Assembly: GCF_000695095.2 (NCBI RefSeq)
Contig: NZ_CP011454.1
Span: 124,001-188,000 of the forward strand
Direction: 5' to 3'
DNA length: 64,000 nucleotides
From: Gemmatimonas phototrophica
GTDB lineage: Bacteria > Gemmatimonadota > Gemmatimonadetes > Gemmatimonadales > Gemmatimonadaceae
Each line of letters starts with the position of its first letter. Within the stretch, counting starts at the first letter, position 1. The notes under the pieces were generated by a model that made no database searches, was not told the origin of the DNA, and saw nothing but the letters and a program-made list of their open reading frames with translations. This document shows, piece by piece, positions 35,187 to 44,746 of this stretch. The translations under genes were made by a program, and so were the position numbers.

Positions 35187-36236
35187 TCACGCCTTGCTCA
35201 GTTGACGGTCAAGGATCCCGCGGGCATGCGTGGCATCTCCGGAGAGCTCCCCCTGTTCCCACAACCCGAACAGATCGAGCGATTCCCCTCGTGCCGCCGC
35301 TCTGGCCAAATGTTCGGCCACGAACAGTGTCTCGGCCAGCGGATGCTTCTCAGCGGGCGTATCCCGCCGATGATGCGTGCCAATGGCGTCGGCGGCATCG
35401 ACACCCAGCCCCCAGCGGTGCGCTGCGACCGCCCCAACAGGCTCGTGCAGCTCGGCCAGCACTAACTCCAGCCAGCCATCGGGCAGGGCCACATTGCGAC
35501 GATTGGCTGTGCGCACGGAGGCTAGGCGATCGAGAATAATGAGTGTGCCAACATCGTGGAGCAGCGCGCAGGCGAATGCTTCTTCGCCATCGGCGCCAAA
35601 GGCAGGGGCCAGGGCACGGGCCATTGGGCCGGTGTTCACCATGTGCTGCCAGGCGTTGGCCAGCATGCCGTCGTACACTCCGCCCGGCTTGCTGAGCAGT
35701 CCGTCCACGGACGCCGACACCACCACGGCTCGCGTTCCGGCCAGCCCAATGCGATCGAGTGCCGCGTCCACTCTGAGAATGGGAGACAGCCCAGCCCCGT
35801 ACGACGCGCTGTTGGCCTGACGCAGCAGCGCTTGAACGAGCGATGGGTCCTTGCTCAGCCGGATCACCAGCTCCGATCGCGGAAAGTTCTCCCGTTCGCA
35901 GAGCGACATGGCCTCGCGTGCGGTGCTTGGCAGCTGACGAATGAGATCTTCCGGTGGCGCGCTCAGCTGGGTGAGCACACTGGACACATCGGGCCACTTG
36001 GCCGTGTCAGCCGTCGCGCTCCAATCCTCGCGCAACTGGTGCAGCGTCCGTGAGGCGCGGTCGGTCCAATAGGAGGCGTCGCGCGCCAGCCACACCAAGC
36101 CACTCCCACGCGATACATCTGCCGAGGCTTCGTACGCCTGCAGAATCTCGTCGGATCGACGAGGCGCTCGAGGAGGCACCGTGGCAAGGGAGCGTTGCTC
36201 TTTGCCGCCCAACAACCTGGAAAAAAAGCCGGACAT
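35187..36236 (-). CDS. HDOD-domain signalling protein
   Basis: 349 residues from the ATG at 36236 (MSGFFSRLLGGKEQRS). The HDOD domain covers about 110-310: LPSTAREAMSLCERENFPRS, LVQALLRQANSASYGAG, and HD-like LLHDVGTLIIL with VGAVAAHRWGLGV. HDOD proteins lack phosphodiesterase catalysis and scaffold signalling such as motility or stress control. The first 80 residues are a separate low-similarity region. It converges with the antiporter gene. Confidence 0.9.
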   Translation of the reverse strand: MSGFFSRLLGGKEQRSLATVPPRAPRRSDEILQAYEASADVSRGSGLVWLARDASYWTDRASRTLHQLREDWSATADTAKWPDVSSVLTQLSAPPEDLIRQLPSTAREAMSLCERENFPRSELVIRLSKDPSLVQALLRQANSASYGAGLSPILRVDAALDRIGLAGTRAVVVSASVDGLLSKPGGVYDGMLANAWQHMVNTGPMARALAPAFGADGEEAFACALLHDVGTLIILDRLASVRTANRRNVALPDGWLELVLAELHEPVGAVAAHRWGLGVDAADAIGTHHRRDTPAEKHPLAETLFVAEHLARAAARGESLDLFGLWEQGELSGDATHARGILDRQLSKA

Positions 36237-36345
36237 CAAGGTGACGAAATGCGGAACGGCGGGGCGCTGACACAGTGCCCGGCACAACAGATTCGGGATC
36301 TCGTCGTCGAGCTCAACCGAAGATAGACCAAGTACGAAAAATCAT

Positions 36346-36375
36346 CCGATGTGTGCGCATTTGTGCCCACATCGG
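36346..36375. promoter_or_regulatory. Inverted repeat in the 36237-36551 gap
   Basis: CCGATGTG (36346-36353) and CACATCGG (36368-36375) are perfect 8-base arms 14 bases apart, about 180 bp upstream of the serine hydrolase gene and 110 bp from the divergent HDOD start. It may be an operator or an RNA hairpin. The rest of this 315-bp gap shows no gene. Confidence 0.4.
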
Positions 36376-36551
36376 AACGCTCGTACTGCTCTACTCTCAG
36401 AGGACGCGCCAGCGCGCAAATGTTTTCATTCCGAACCTCTTGTTCTCACGCCAAATTCGCCTGGCGGAAAACCTTGGCGCGGCGTCCCGTGTCTCACCGC
36501 GGTAGATGCTTGACCCCACTCAAAGCTCGCATCATCCCACCCGGAGTTGGC

Positions 36552-37922
36552 ATGCGTTGGCTTCCCTTCATGATGTTCGCCGCACTCAGCACCACGGCGG
36601 CCCAGCAACCCAACCGCCTCGCTGTGCAACTTGATTCGGCCATGCGTGACCTCGCCGCTCAGGGGTTCAGTGGCGTCGTGCGCATTGAACGGCAGGGCGC
36701 CACGTTGCTTGAGCGTGGCTATGGGCTGGCCAATCGCGCGCAGAAGGCGCCCTTCAGCGCCTCCACCGTGGTGCAGATCGGGTCGAACACCAAGGACTTC
36801 ACGGCGGTGGCGCTGCTCCAGCTGCAGGAGCGCGGAAAGCTCGCGCTCACCGACTCGCTGGCCCGCTTCTTTCCCAACGCGCCAGCCGACAAACGGGTCA
36901 TTACACTGGCCCAGCTCATGAATCACACCGCGGGCTTGCCCATTGGTCTTGGCGGAGACTTTGACGCGGTCACGCGCGAGCAGTTCCTGCAGACGGTCTT
37001 TGCGCGACGACTCGATGCGCCGCCCGGTGGGCGCGAGCAATACTCGAATACCGGGTTTGCCCTGCTGGCTGCAGTCATCGAAACGGTGAGTGGGCAGTCG
37101 TACGACGTGTATGTGCGCGACAATATTCTCCAGCCGCTGGGGCTCAAGGACACCGGGTTTTTGCTGCCCAAGTTCGACCCGAAGCGCTTTGCACACGGCT
37201 ATCGTGATGGCGTGGATCAAGGGGCCATTGTGGAAATGCCACATGCCGCAGACGGTCCGTATTGGAACCTGCGTGGCAACGGTGGCATGGTCTCCACCGT
37301 CAGCGATATGCACACCTTCTACAAAGCGGTCTTCGAGTCGAATACGCTGCTGCGTGCGGAGTCGCGGACCAAGCGCTTCAATCCCGACGTGCCCGTTGGT
37401 CTTGCCGGATCCGATCTGGTGAATTTCTTCGTCTTCGAGCGACTGCCACGCGAGCAGATCGAACTGATCGTCGCGACGAATAGCGCCGAGTTCCGGGCGC
37501 CACGGGTGCTGGACGCGATCAGGCCCATTCTGGGGCTGCCCAGCCCGCAACTGCGACAGCGCGTCATGGCTGGCGGCGGCGCCCGCCAAAACGCCAAAGC
37601 GCCTTCGGCAGCGGTCGCGGCGCTCGCGAACGAGTTCATTACCGTAGTGAACCGCGCCGACGCGGCAGCGCTCACGACGTTCATTGGCCAGCGCTTCGAC
37701 GCCGCGCCCGGTTCACCAACCGTGCCGCAACGCGTGGCCCGCATGGGTGAGATGCACAAAAACCTTGGCGTGCTCACTGTAACGGGAATGGACGAGATTG
37801 AGCCCAATGTTTTGGATGTCAGTGTCATGACGGCCAACGAAGGGCCAGCCACGCTGAAGCTTTTTCTGGAACCCGGCACGCCCCTCCGCATCAAATCCAT
37901 TCAAGTGCTGGTTGGGGGCTAA
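36552..37922 (+). CDS. Secreted serine hydrolase (beta-lactamase fold) with C-terminal NTF2-like region
   Basis: 456 residues from the ATG at 36552, giving the signal peptide MRWLPFMMFAALSTTAAQ. SxxK is SNTK (Ser78, Lys81) and YxN is in REQYSNTGFALL; LNHTAGLP-type and GNGGMVST motifs follow. The last 100 residues (SAAVAALANEFITVVNRADA) resemble the DUF4440/NTF2-like tail seen in D-aminopeptidase-like esterases. The substrate is unknown. The open frame to 36351 lacks similarity and crosses the inverted repeat. Confidence 0.9.
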   Translation: MRWLPFMMFAALSTTAAQQPNRLAVQLDSAMRDLAAQGFSGVVRIERQGATLLERGYGLANRAQKAPFSASTVVQIGSNTKDFTAVALLQLQERGKLALTDSLARFFPNAPADKRVITLAQLMNHTAGLPIGLGGDFDAVTREQFLQTVFARRLDAPPGGREQYSNTGFALLAAVIETVSGQSYDVYVRDNILQPLGLKDTGFLLPKFDPKRFAHGYRDGVDQGAIVEMPHAADGPYWNLRGNGGMVSTVSDMHTFYKAVFESNTLLRAESRTKRFNPDVPVGLAGSDLVNFFVFERLPREQIELIVATNSAEFRAPRVLDAIRPILGLPSPQLRQRVMAGGGARQNAKAPSAAVAALANEFITVVNRADAAALTTFIGQRFDAAPGSPTVPQRVARMGEMHKNLGVLTVTGMDEIEPNVLDVSVMTANEGPATLKLFLEPGTPLRIKSIQVLVGG

Positions 37923-38038
37923 GCCCCGCGACGTGACCGGAGCGACGAGACAGCTGTAATTGCCAGTGGCGGAGCGGGTCTGCACAATTACCGCACCGCC
38001 AGTGCCTCTGCTCTTCTCGTCCATTTGTCCCGTCGGCA

Positions 38039-39622
38039 ATGAGTGAAAAGAAGCGTCCCGCCCGGAAGTCCTCGTCTCCGCCCCGCATTGATCAGCAGGA
38101 GCAGCTGCATCTCAACATGCTCCGATCGGTGGTCACCGAGCCGCTGCGCTCGCGTGTGCTCGAGGAGCCGAGTGCCACGTACGACGTCATCATTGCGCTC
38201 AACGAGAATTTTGAGCAGGGATTGGCCCGTGCGCACGAACTAATGGAAGCGCGCGTCGCCCAATGGGACGTGATGACGAACAGAGCGGCGGGGTACTGTT
38301 TTGCGGCGCTGACCGGCCAGCAGATTCTCGCACTGGCCGATGAAACGCGGAGCCTTGCCGACGAACGCGGACGCGGCGCGGCGGTGGTGCATCGCATCTG
38401 GGAAGACAGCTCTGTGCAGTTGCTGCTGCACCGCTCGCTGGTGACCGTAAAAGCCGATGCGGCGCAACGTGCGTTCGAAGCGCTCGGCGACGGGATTACC
38501 TGGGCGGTGATGGACAGTGGCATCGCGCAGTCGCACCCGCATTTCCGTCGCGATGCGTCCCCGGTTGGCCCCATCGATACGCTGGCGGTGTCCTCGCCAC
38601 TCACGCACGAAGACTTCACCCCCGACGGTCGTGCACGGGCATCAGACACCGCCCATCCCTCGGCACTCGAAGATCGGCTCGGCCACGGGACGCACGTGGC
38701 GGGGATCATTGCCGGCTACTGGGAATCGTCGCACCCCGACGGTGAGCCGGTGCTGGGGACCGAGACACAGAATGAGCGGACCGGCACCCCGGACACGCGT
38801 CGTGAGTCACTGCGTCGCATATCCGGCGTGGCGCCCCGGTGTCGGGTGGTGAGTCTTAAGGTCATTGCCGATCGGGACCGCACGGATGCGGTGAAGCAGA
38901 CGCGTGGGGAAGGGAAGGTCAGCTGGATGCTCATGGCCATTGATCGCATTCAGGAGTGGAACCAGCACGGCCGGCGGCTGCAGGTACACGGCGTGAACAT
39001 GAGCGTGGGCTATGATTTTGATCCCCGCTGGTTTGCCTGCGGGCAGAGCCCGTTGTGCGTCGAGGTAAATCGCTTGGTGAAAAGCGGCGTGCATGTGGTG
39101 GTGGCAGCGGGCAACAGCGGCTATCCCATGTTCATTTCGTCGGCAGGGCGTCCGGATGCGCGCTACATGGATATGAGCATCACCGATCCCGGCAACGCCG
39201 ATCTGGCCATCACCGTGGGCTCCACGCATCGCGAGAGCCCGCATTTGTACGGTGTGTCGTACTTCTCCTCCCGCGGTCCAACCGGCGATGGGCGCATGAA
39301 GCCCGACCTGGTGGCGCCGGGTGAGCGCATCCGTTCGTGTGCGGCCGGTGCCGAGGCGGACAAGTACACCGGCGGTGTCGATAACACATCACCGGCCGGT
39401 TCGGCATCGCCCGCACTGTACTGCGAACTCAGCGGCACCAGCATGGCCGCGCCACACGTGTCAGGGGCTATTGCGGCGTTTCTGTCCGTGCGCACCGAAT
39501 TCATTGGACAGCCGGAACGAGTAAAAGCACTGCTGATGGCGAGCGCCATTGACCTTGGGCGCGAGCGACACTTTCAGGGCGCGGGACTGCTCGACCTGAT
39601 GCGTACGCTGCAGAGCGTCTGA
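38039..39622 (+). CDS. Cytosolic subtilisin-like serine protease (S8)
   Basis: 527 residues without signal peptide. A basic, Ser-rich N-terminus (KKRPARKSSSPPR) and about 130 residues of unrecognised helical domain precede the peptidase. Catalytic triad: Asp159 (VMDSGI), His216 (GHGTHVAG) and Ser468 (SGTSMAAPH), with oxyanion Asn359 (VAAGNSG). An intracellular subtilase with an extra N-terminal domain is unusual. The next gene, an alpha/beta hydrolase, starts 21 bp after the stop, so the two are probably one operon. Confidence 0.92.
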   Translation: MSEKKRPARKSSSPPRIDQQEQLHLNMLRSVVTEPLRSRVLEEPSATYDVIIALNENFEQGLARAHELMEARVAQWDVMTNRAAGYCFAALTGQQILALADETRSLADERGRGAAVVHRIWEDSSVQLLLHRSLVTVKADAAQRAFEALGDGITWAVMDSGIAQSHPHFRRDASPVGPIDTLAVSSPLTHEDFTPDGRARASDTAHPSALEDRLGHGTHVAGIIAGYWESSHPDGEPVLGTETQNERTGTPDTRRESLRRISGVAPRCRVVSLKVIADRDRTDAVKQTRGEGKVSWMLMAIDRIQEWNQHGRRLQVHGVNMSVGYDFDPRWFACGQSPLCVEVNRLVKSGVHVVVAAGNSGYPMFISSAGRPDARYMDMSITDPGNADLAITVGSTHRESPHLYGVSYFSSRGPTGDGRMKPDLVAPGERIRSCAAGAEADKYTGGVDNTSPAGSASPALYCELSGTSMAAPHVSGAIAAFLSVRTEFIGQPERVKALLMASAIDLGRERHFQGAGLLDLMRTLQSV

Positions 39623-39643
39623 CCAAGACTCTTCGAGGGACGC

Positions 39644-41005
39644 ATGGAGCAGCTGGCAGGATTCCCGTGCATCGCCATTGCAACGAACAAGAGCGGCTCC
39701 CCTGCAGGGGATGCCGCTGTGGATGCGGTGGTCGCCTCGCTGCAGCCGTCGGGTGTTTCCGATGTGATCGTAATGGTACACGGTTTTCGCAACAGCGATG
39801 CCGAGGCGCGCGCGTTGTACGAACAGTTTCTTGCCACGTTTCGTGTGCATCTGGAGTCGGGGCGCTTTCCCCAGCTCGCACAGCGCACTATTGCGGTCGT
39901 TAGCGTTTTTTGGCCGTCCAAATCGTTCAAGGAAATGCCAGAGCTGACCCGGAGCGCCGAAGGTGGTACGCTCACTGTGCGCGACGATGCCGTGGAAGAC
40001 GCCGCTACCGCCTACGCCCTCGATGCGCTCGAGCGGTTCGCCGAGGAGCAGCCGGACAACGCCGCGGACGTGCGTGCCGCCACGGCTGCGCTCATGCACA
40101 CCCCTCACGATCCGGCGTTGCAGGACGAACTGTTGTCGGTACTGCTCGCCCGTCTTGGCACCAGCGACGACGACGTAGCGGAGGGGCTGACGGCGCTGCG
40201 CAGTCGTGCAGGGCATGAGGTTGTCGCCTCCCTGGCTGTCCCTATCATCCTGCCGCTCGCGCACCATGGTGCTGAGGGGGGCACGGCCGTGCTGGGTAGT
40301 ACGGGTACTTCCGCCGATGCGCGTGGCGAGGCGCTGTTCATCGGGTCGCTGTTCCGTTCCATTCGCGGGCGGGTGGGGCAGCTGCTCAACATGGGAACCT
40401 GGTACACCATGAAGCAGCGTGCTGGCGATGTGGGGGTCCATACCGTTGCACCGCTGGTGCGCGCCATTGCCCGCACACCGCGGGTGCCGCGCGTGCATCT
40501 GGTGGGGCATAGTCTCGGCGGTCGGGTCATGGCATCGGCTGCGGCCACGCTGGCTGGTACACCTCCGGTTGATTCACTGCTGCTACTGCAGGCGGCCTTC
40601 TCCCATTACGGACTCGCGGCCACCGTGCCCGGTCGAGAGGGCGCCGGTGCCTTTCGCGCCGCGGTTGCCCCCACGCGCGCCGTTGCCGGCCCGTTTGTAG
40701 CCACATACTCGGCGCGCGACACCGTGGTCGGGCACGTGTATGCCATCGCGTCGCGGCTGGCGGGAGACAACTACCGGGCCATTGGCGATGCGAGGGACGC
40801 GTACGGTGGCATAGGTCGTAACGGAGCCCAGCAAACGAACGAAGCACGGGCCATTGTGCTCGGCGACGAGATGCAACACTACGCGCTGGATTACACGGGC
40901 ATTGTGTGCGTTGATGGTACGCCAGACGACGGCATCACCCACCACAGCGATGTCACCAATCGGCGGGTGACCAATCTGTTTGCGCAGATGATGGCAGCCA
41001 CCTGA
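39644..41005 (+). CDS. Serine alpha/beta hydrolase paired with the subtilase
   Basis: 453 residues, no signal peptide. VIVMVHGFRNSDAEAR is the oxyanion region and LVGHSLGGRVMA the nucleophile elbow (Ser290). A helical insertion (about 90-240) separates these, larger than in typical lipases. Late YALDYTGIVC and DGITHHSDVTN may give the acid and His. It resembles DUF900/AB_hydrolase proteins that act on unknown esters or lipids. The tight spacing with the subtilase gene and the downstream terminator hairpin mark a two-gene unit. Confidence 0.85.
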   Translation: MEQLAGFPCIAIATNKSGSPAGDAAVDAVVASLQPSGVSDVIVMVHGFRNSDAEARALYEQFLATFRVHLESGRFPQLAQRTIAVVSVFWPSKSFKEMPELTRSAEGGTLTVRDDAVEDAATAYALDALERFAEEQPDNAADVRAATAALMHTPHDPALQDELLSVLLARLGTSDDDVAEGLTALRSRAGHEVVASLAVPIILPLAHHGAEGGTAVLGSTGTSADARGEALFIGSLFRSIRGRVGQLLNMGTWYTMKQRAGDVGVHTVAPLVRAIARTPRVPRVHLVGHSLGGRVMASAAATLAGTPPVDSLLLLQAAFSHYGLAATVPGREGAGAFRAAVAPTRAVAGPFVATYSARDTVVGHVYAIASRLAGDNYRAIGDARDAYGGIGRNGAQQTNEARAIVLGDEMQHYALDYTGIVCVDGTPDDGITHHSDVTNRRVTNLFAQMMAAT

Positions 41006-41010
41006 CAGGG

Positions 41011-41038
41011 CGGGCCGCGGGGAGTGCCTCGCGGCCCG
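41011..41038. terminator. GC-rich hairpin between convergent genes
   Basis: CGGGCCGCG (41011-41019) pairs with CGCGGCCCG (41030-41038). It lies 5 bp past the hydrolase stop and 10 bp before the stop of the convergent gene. Only TT follows on the plus strand, so strength is uncertain. Confidence 0.55.
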
Positions 41039-41048
41039 TTGGGGTGTG

Positions 41049-42215
41049 TCAGAACCGGTAGATCGCCGCCACGCCGGTGATGCTGGGCATCTTGTCGCGC
41101 GGGACCACCACTACATCGCCACCCATACGCAAAGCGAGTTCGGCCAGATCGTCCACAATGTCGTCGGTGTGGGGATCGTCGAGTGTGCCCGGCGTTACCT
41201 GTCCGGTGGCGCGATCAACTGATCCTGGCACGGTGCGGTCGGCGTCCACCAGCAAGGTGCGCACGCGCCCACCGAGCGCGGCCAGCGCCACTGCAGAGAG
41301 GTCGTCGGAGGCGAGTGCGCGCGGATGCGCGGCATTGAAGTCGTCGAGCAGTCGCTGCAGCCGTGCGTCGAACGTTGGCCCCAGAATCTCCCAGGCACGG
41401 GCGCGGAGTTCATCGGCACTGATCGCATCCGGGTTGATCCCAATGGCCTGCTCTACCAGGTGCGGGTTGTGACTGACCGAGCGGAACGCGGCGTGATACT
41501 CGGGCAGCGCAGCCAGCACGAGTGGCAGATCAGACAACGGCGAATGACTGTCGATGATGGCACGGTCTACCACGCGGAAGAAGCGCTCCGTGTCCTTGTC
41601 GATCTCGTCACTCTTGGAGCCACTGCCATAGTGCACTGCGGTGCTGCTCCCTCCGCTGCCGGACGCACTAATGGCGCGGGTTGAGGAGTACGGTTCAGTG
41701 AGCTCGCTGCCAAGCGCGTCCGTGAGCGAGCGCGGTACGGTGGGACTGAGCTCCATCTCGTCGAGCGCGTCGCGGTTGCCGTGAAAGAGGCGTACGTGCT
41801 CCCGCGTGATGGCAAGAATTTCGAAACGATCGGCCGACTGCAGCACACGCAAAAGCGGTTTGATGTGAAAGCTGTCGGCCACCATGGTCCGCGTGGAGAC
41901 CGCGCGCTGCAGCTTGTACACCTTGTAGAAGTCGGGAGCTCGGAAGATGGCGAGCCCGTCCAGGGTGTGATGCCAGAAGCGATCGCTCTCCAGCAGCTCA
42001 TGGAGCGGCGCGAACAGCGCCTCGCGATCCGATTGACTGAGTGGCATATCGAGCGACGCCAGCGACTGTTCCGCCTCCTGCAACTGATTCTTGAAGCGAA
42101 TCACATTCTGCTTCTGATCGGGGAAGCGTCGCTCGGTGGTGAGATAGAGGGAAATGCACGGTCCCGCTCGTTCACTGAGCAGATCACTGAACTGATGCTG
42201 GGCGATTGTGGTCAT
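41049..42215 (-). CDS. baeRF family-3-like protein (eRF1-related)
   Basis: 388 residues from the ATG at 42215, supported by AGAGG about 7 bases upstream. GPCISLYLTTERRFPDQKQN, VIRFKNQLQEAEQSLASLD and a C-terminal DIVDDLAELALRMGGDVVVVP identify the bacterial archaeo-eukaryotic release-factor-like (baeRF) family, probably family 3. Relatives share folds with eRF1/Vms1 and are predicted to release or cleave peptidyl-tRNA or act in ribosome rescue; the biochemistry is unproven. The region around 210-230 is Gly/Ser-rich and flexible. It is divergent from the ATP-grasp gene. Confidence 0.85.
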   Translation of the reverse strand: MTTIAQHQFSDLLSERAGPCISLYLTTERRFPDQKQNVIRFKNQLQEAEQSLASLDMPLSQSDREALFAPLHELLESDRFWHHTLDGLAIFRAPDFYKVYKLQRAVSTRTMVADSFHIKPLLRVLQSADRFEILAITREHVRLFHGNRDALDEMELSPTVPRSLTDALGSELTEPYSSTRAISASGSGGSSTAVHYGSGSKSDEIDKDTERFFRVVDRAIIDSHSPLSDLPLVLAALPEYHAAFRSVSHNPHLVEQAIGINPDAISADELRARAWEILGPTFDARLQRLLDDFNAAHPRALASDDLSAVALAALGGRVRTLLVDADRTVPGSVDRATGQVTPGTLDDPHTDDIVDDLAELALRMGGDVVVVPRDKMPSITGVAAIYRF

Positions 42216-42536
42216 AGCGAACCTCTTTTGGGGAATACGATTGGTACCCCATCGCAACCGTATCTGGTCCGGCCAGGCGACATGAACACACGCTGGCAAC
42301 AAAAGCGTTGCTGCTGCTCGACGCTGCAAGCAATCCCAGCCGCAGAACGCTCCCACGCCGTCCCGTATAAACGCATGACGATGTCCACTATTGGTGAGGG
42401 TCTGCGGTGGTGCCGCCGGGTTGGTTGCGTCCGTTGCGCAGAGATCGCAGGATATGGGGAACGGTGGTTTGCGTCACGGCCGCCGCGACCTGCACCGCTG
42501 TGCATGCACCTTGTCTCAGCATTCCGTTACCGCGTG
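42216..42536. other. Intergenic region between divergent baeRF3 and ATP-grasp genes
   Basis: About 320 bp with no gene. AGAGG at the edge near 42215 is the baeRF3 ribosome site. A TATAAA lies near 42366 on the plus strand but has no convincing -35 partner. No repeat or terminator seen. An alternative ATP-grasp start at 42504 would shorten the gap. Confidence 0.5.
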
Positions 42537-44072
42537 ATGACGCCAGCCCCTGGCTCCGAGAATGAGCGGCAGCAGTTTGCGGCGCTGCAGCAACGGCTGC
42601 CGCAGCTCTTCACTCGCGTATTTCGCGATCGTCATGCGCCGCAAACGATTGTCGTGATCCCCAGCATGTCGCTGGATCACGAGGAGCTGCGGAAGCTGGA
42701 GGGCGCTGGGCACTATGAAGAGCGGCTGCTCTGTCTTCTCATGCTGCTGCGCTTCCCTCGCGCCAACATGGTGTATGTCACCAGCGAGCCTTTGTCGTCC
42801 ACCATCGTGGACTACTACCTGCACTTGTTGCCTGGTGTGCCGCCTTCGCATGTGCTCCCGCGTCTGGCACTGCTCTCGTGCAACGATGGGTCGTCGCTTC
42901 CGCTCACCGAAAAGATTCTCGCCCGTCGCGAGCTGATTGATCACATTCGCGGTCATATCGCGGACCCCATGTCTGCGCATATGACCTGCTTCAACGTGAC
43001 CGCGCAGGAGCGCACGCTGGCGGTGCAGCTGGGCATTCCCCTCTACGGCTGCGATCCGGACTTCGCGCAGATTGGCACCAAGAGCGGCAGTCGCGAAACG
43101 TTTCGTCGGGCTGGTGTTCCCTTGCCGTACGGCCATGAGCGGCTGCGCGACGCGAACGACATCGTGCACGCACTGGCCGACGTCAAGCGCGCGGACCCCA
43201 CCCTCCGCCGCGCCATGGTCAAACTGGATGACGGGTTCTCCGGAGAAGGGAACGCCATCTTTTCGTTTGAGGGAGTCCCGGATGCCACCGTGGGTGCCTC
43301 GACGGCGGACCCACTGGTACGGTGGGTTCGCAAGGTGATTCCGACGCAACTGAAGTGTGTCGCCGAAGTGGAGTCGTGGGAAACGTTCTCGCATCGGTTT
43401 GCCACCATGCAGGGAATCGTCGAATCGTTCGTGTCAGGCGACATCATCCGCTCCCCGTCGGTGCAGTGTCGTATCGATCCCTTGCATCACGCCACGGTCA
43501 TTGCGACCCATGACCAGATTCTGGGGGGATCATCAGGGCAGGTGTACCAGGGTTGCACGTTCCCTGCAAATCCGGCCTATAGCGCCGACCTGCATGAATA
43601 CGGCGCGCGCGTGGCCCGCCTCCTGGCACAGGATGGTGTCCTGTCGCGGTTTGCGGTCGATTTCATGACGGTCCAGCGCGACGGTGCGTGGCACACTACC
43701 GCGATAGAAATCAATCTGCGCAAGGGTGGCACGACGCATCCCTTTCTCATGCTGCAGTTTCTCACCGATGGCGAGTACGACGTGGCCTCCGGCGTGTTCT
43801 ACTCGCTCAATGGCAATCCCTGCTACTATCACGCCACGGACAATCTGCGGCATCCGTCGTACGTGGGGCTGACGCCTGAACGCCTCATTGATATCGCGGT
43901 CAGTCACGACCTGCACTTCGATGCCGCCAGTCAGGAGGGGGTGATGTTTCACCTCATGGGTACGCTCGCCGAGCATGGCAAGGTGGGCACGCTCTGCGTT
44001 GGGCGCACCCCCGAAAACGCGGGCCAATTGTATCAGCAGACCGTCGCTGCACTGACTGGAGCGCTGGAGTAA
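42537..44072 (+). CDS. ATP-grasp peptide ligase, PGM1-related
   Basis: 511 residues from the ATG at 42537 (42504 also possible). A pre-ATP-grasp domain (about 20-150: IVVIPSMSLDHEEL, ANMVYVTSEPLSSTIVDYYL) precedes the ATP-grasp core: GTKSGSRETFRRAGVPLPYG, AMVKLDDGFSGEGNAIF, SPSVQCRID and the Mg-binding FMTVQ-TTAIEINLRKGGTTHP. A C-terminal domain follows (VSHDLHFDAAS). It matches the family of the pheganomycin ligase PGM1, which joins amino acids or peptides with ATP. No ribosomal precursor peptide gene is visible nearby, so its substrate is unknown. Confidence 0.88.
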   Translation: MTPAPGSENERQQFAALQQRLPQLFTRVFRDRHAPQTIVVIPSMSLDHEELRKLEGAGHYEERLLCLLMLLRFPRANMVYVTSEPLSSTIVDYYLHLLPGVPPSHVLPRLALLSCNDGSSLPLTEKILARRELIDHIRGHIADPMSAHMTCFNVTAQERTLAVQLGIPLYGCDPDFAQIGTKSGSRETFRRAGVPLPYGHERLRDANDIVHALADVKRADPTLRRAMVKLDDGFSGEGNAIFSFEGVPDATVGASTADPLVRWVRKVIPTQLKCVAEVESWETFSHRFATMQGIVESFVSGDIIRSPSVQCRIDPLHHATVIATHDQILGGSSGQVYQGCTFPANPAYSADLHEYGARVARLLAQDGVLSRFAVDFMTVQRDGAWHTTAIEINLRKGGTTHPFLMLQFLTDGEYDVASGVFYSLNGNPCYYHATDNLRHPSYVGLTPERLIDIAVSHDLHFDAASQEGVMFHLMGTLAEHGKVGTLCVGRTPENAGQLYQQTVAALTGALE

Positions 44073-44108
44073 CCCCTCCGGCGGGCGGTCCTACCGCGTC
44101 GTGTCGGG

Positions 44109-44684
44109 CTACGACACCCGATCGAGGGTGGCCACAAACAGATCATACAGCGCACGCAACCGCGCCGGATCGTCAATGTGCCCTGACACATCGAGCGCGA
44201 GCGGATCGGCGTCCGGTGTGGGGTCGTGGAACGTGCCCGCATCGTCGTGGCGGTGCAGCTGCCCTTCAAAATGGGCGAGGTACTGCTGACGCAACGCCTC
44301 GTCAGCGAAGAGCTGCCGCACCAGATCGGGGGTATCGCCTTTGAGGACAAAGGCTTCGTCGAAGGTGGCGTCGTCCACGTGAATGTCGAGTGCCCCGAAC
44401 CACTGCGCCACGGAGCTGGCGAAGTTCGCGCGCGATACCGAAAAGCGGTGCGCCGGCAGCGACGGCAGCGTGGTGGAGAAGCGGGTGGACAGCACGGGAA
44501 TCATCACCTTGCCCGTCATGATCATGGTGACATGCCCTTCAATGCGAATCACATGGCCGCCGTGCGGAATCTCCATGACCGACTGATTCCCAAACCCTAC
44601 CGCGGTGCACGTTCCCCCCAGCTCCTTGGCAAACGTCGGCCACGTGTCGTCCGGCTCGGAACGAAAGAACTCGGCAATCTTCAT
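44109..44684 (-). CDS. Hypothetical protein of 191 residues
   Basis: I do not recognise a family. The N-terminal half is a compact alpha/beta region with GGHVIRIEGHVTMIMTGKVMIPVLS and RFSVSRANFASSVAQWFGAL; the middle VLKGDTPDLVRQLF and the end PARLRALYDLFVATLDRVS are amphipathic. No signal peptide or membrane helix. It is oriented opposite to the ATP-grasp gene and converges on it with a 36-bp gap; an ABC-F gene diverges from its start. Confidence 0.7.
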   Translation of the reverse strand: MKIAEFFRSEPDDTWPTFAKELGGTCTAVGFGNQSVMEIPHGGHVIRIEGHVTMIMTGKVMIPVLSTRFSTTLPSLPAHRFSVSRANFASSVAQWFGALDIHVDDATFDEAFVLKGDTPDLVRQLFADEALRQQYLAHFEGQLHRHDDAGTFHDPTPDADPLALDVSGHIDDPARLRALYDLFVATLDRVS

Positions 44685-44746
44685 ACCCTGGCCCCCAGCC
44701 GTTTAGTTTTCCTGCGACCTACTCCACCTGTCGCCTCAATTACCGC

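Noticed and set aside
36351-36551. Extended start of the serine hydrolase
   Set aside because: The extra residues lack similarity and cross an inverted repeat; the ATG at 36552 gives a proper signal peptide.
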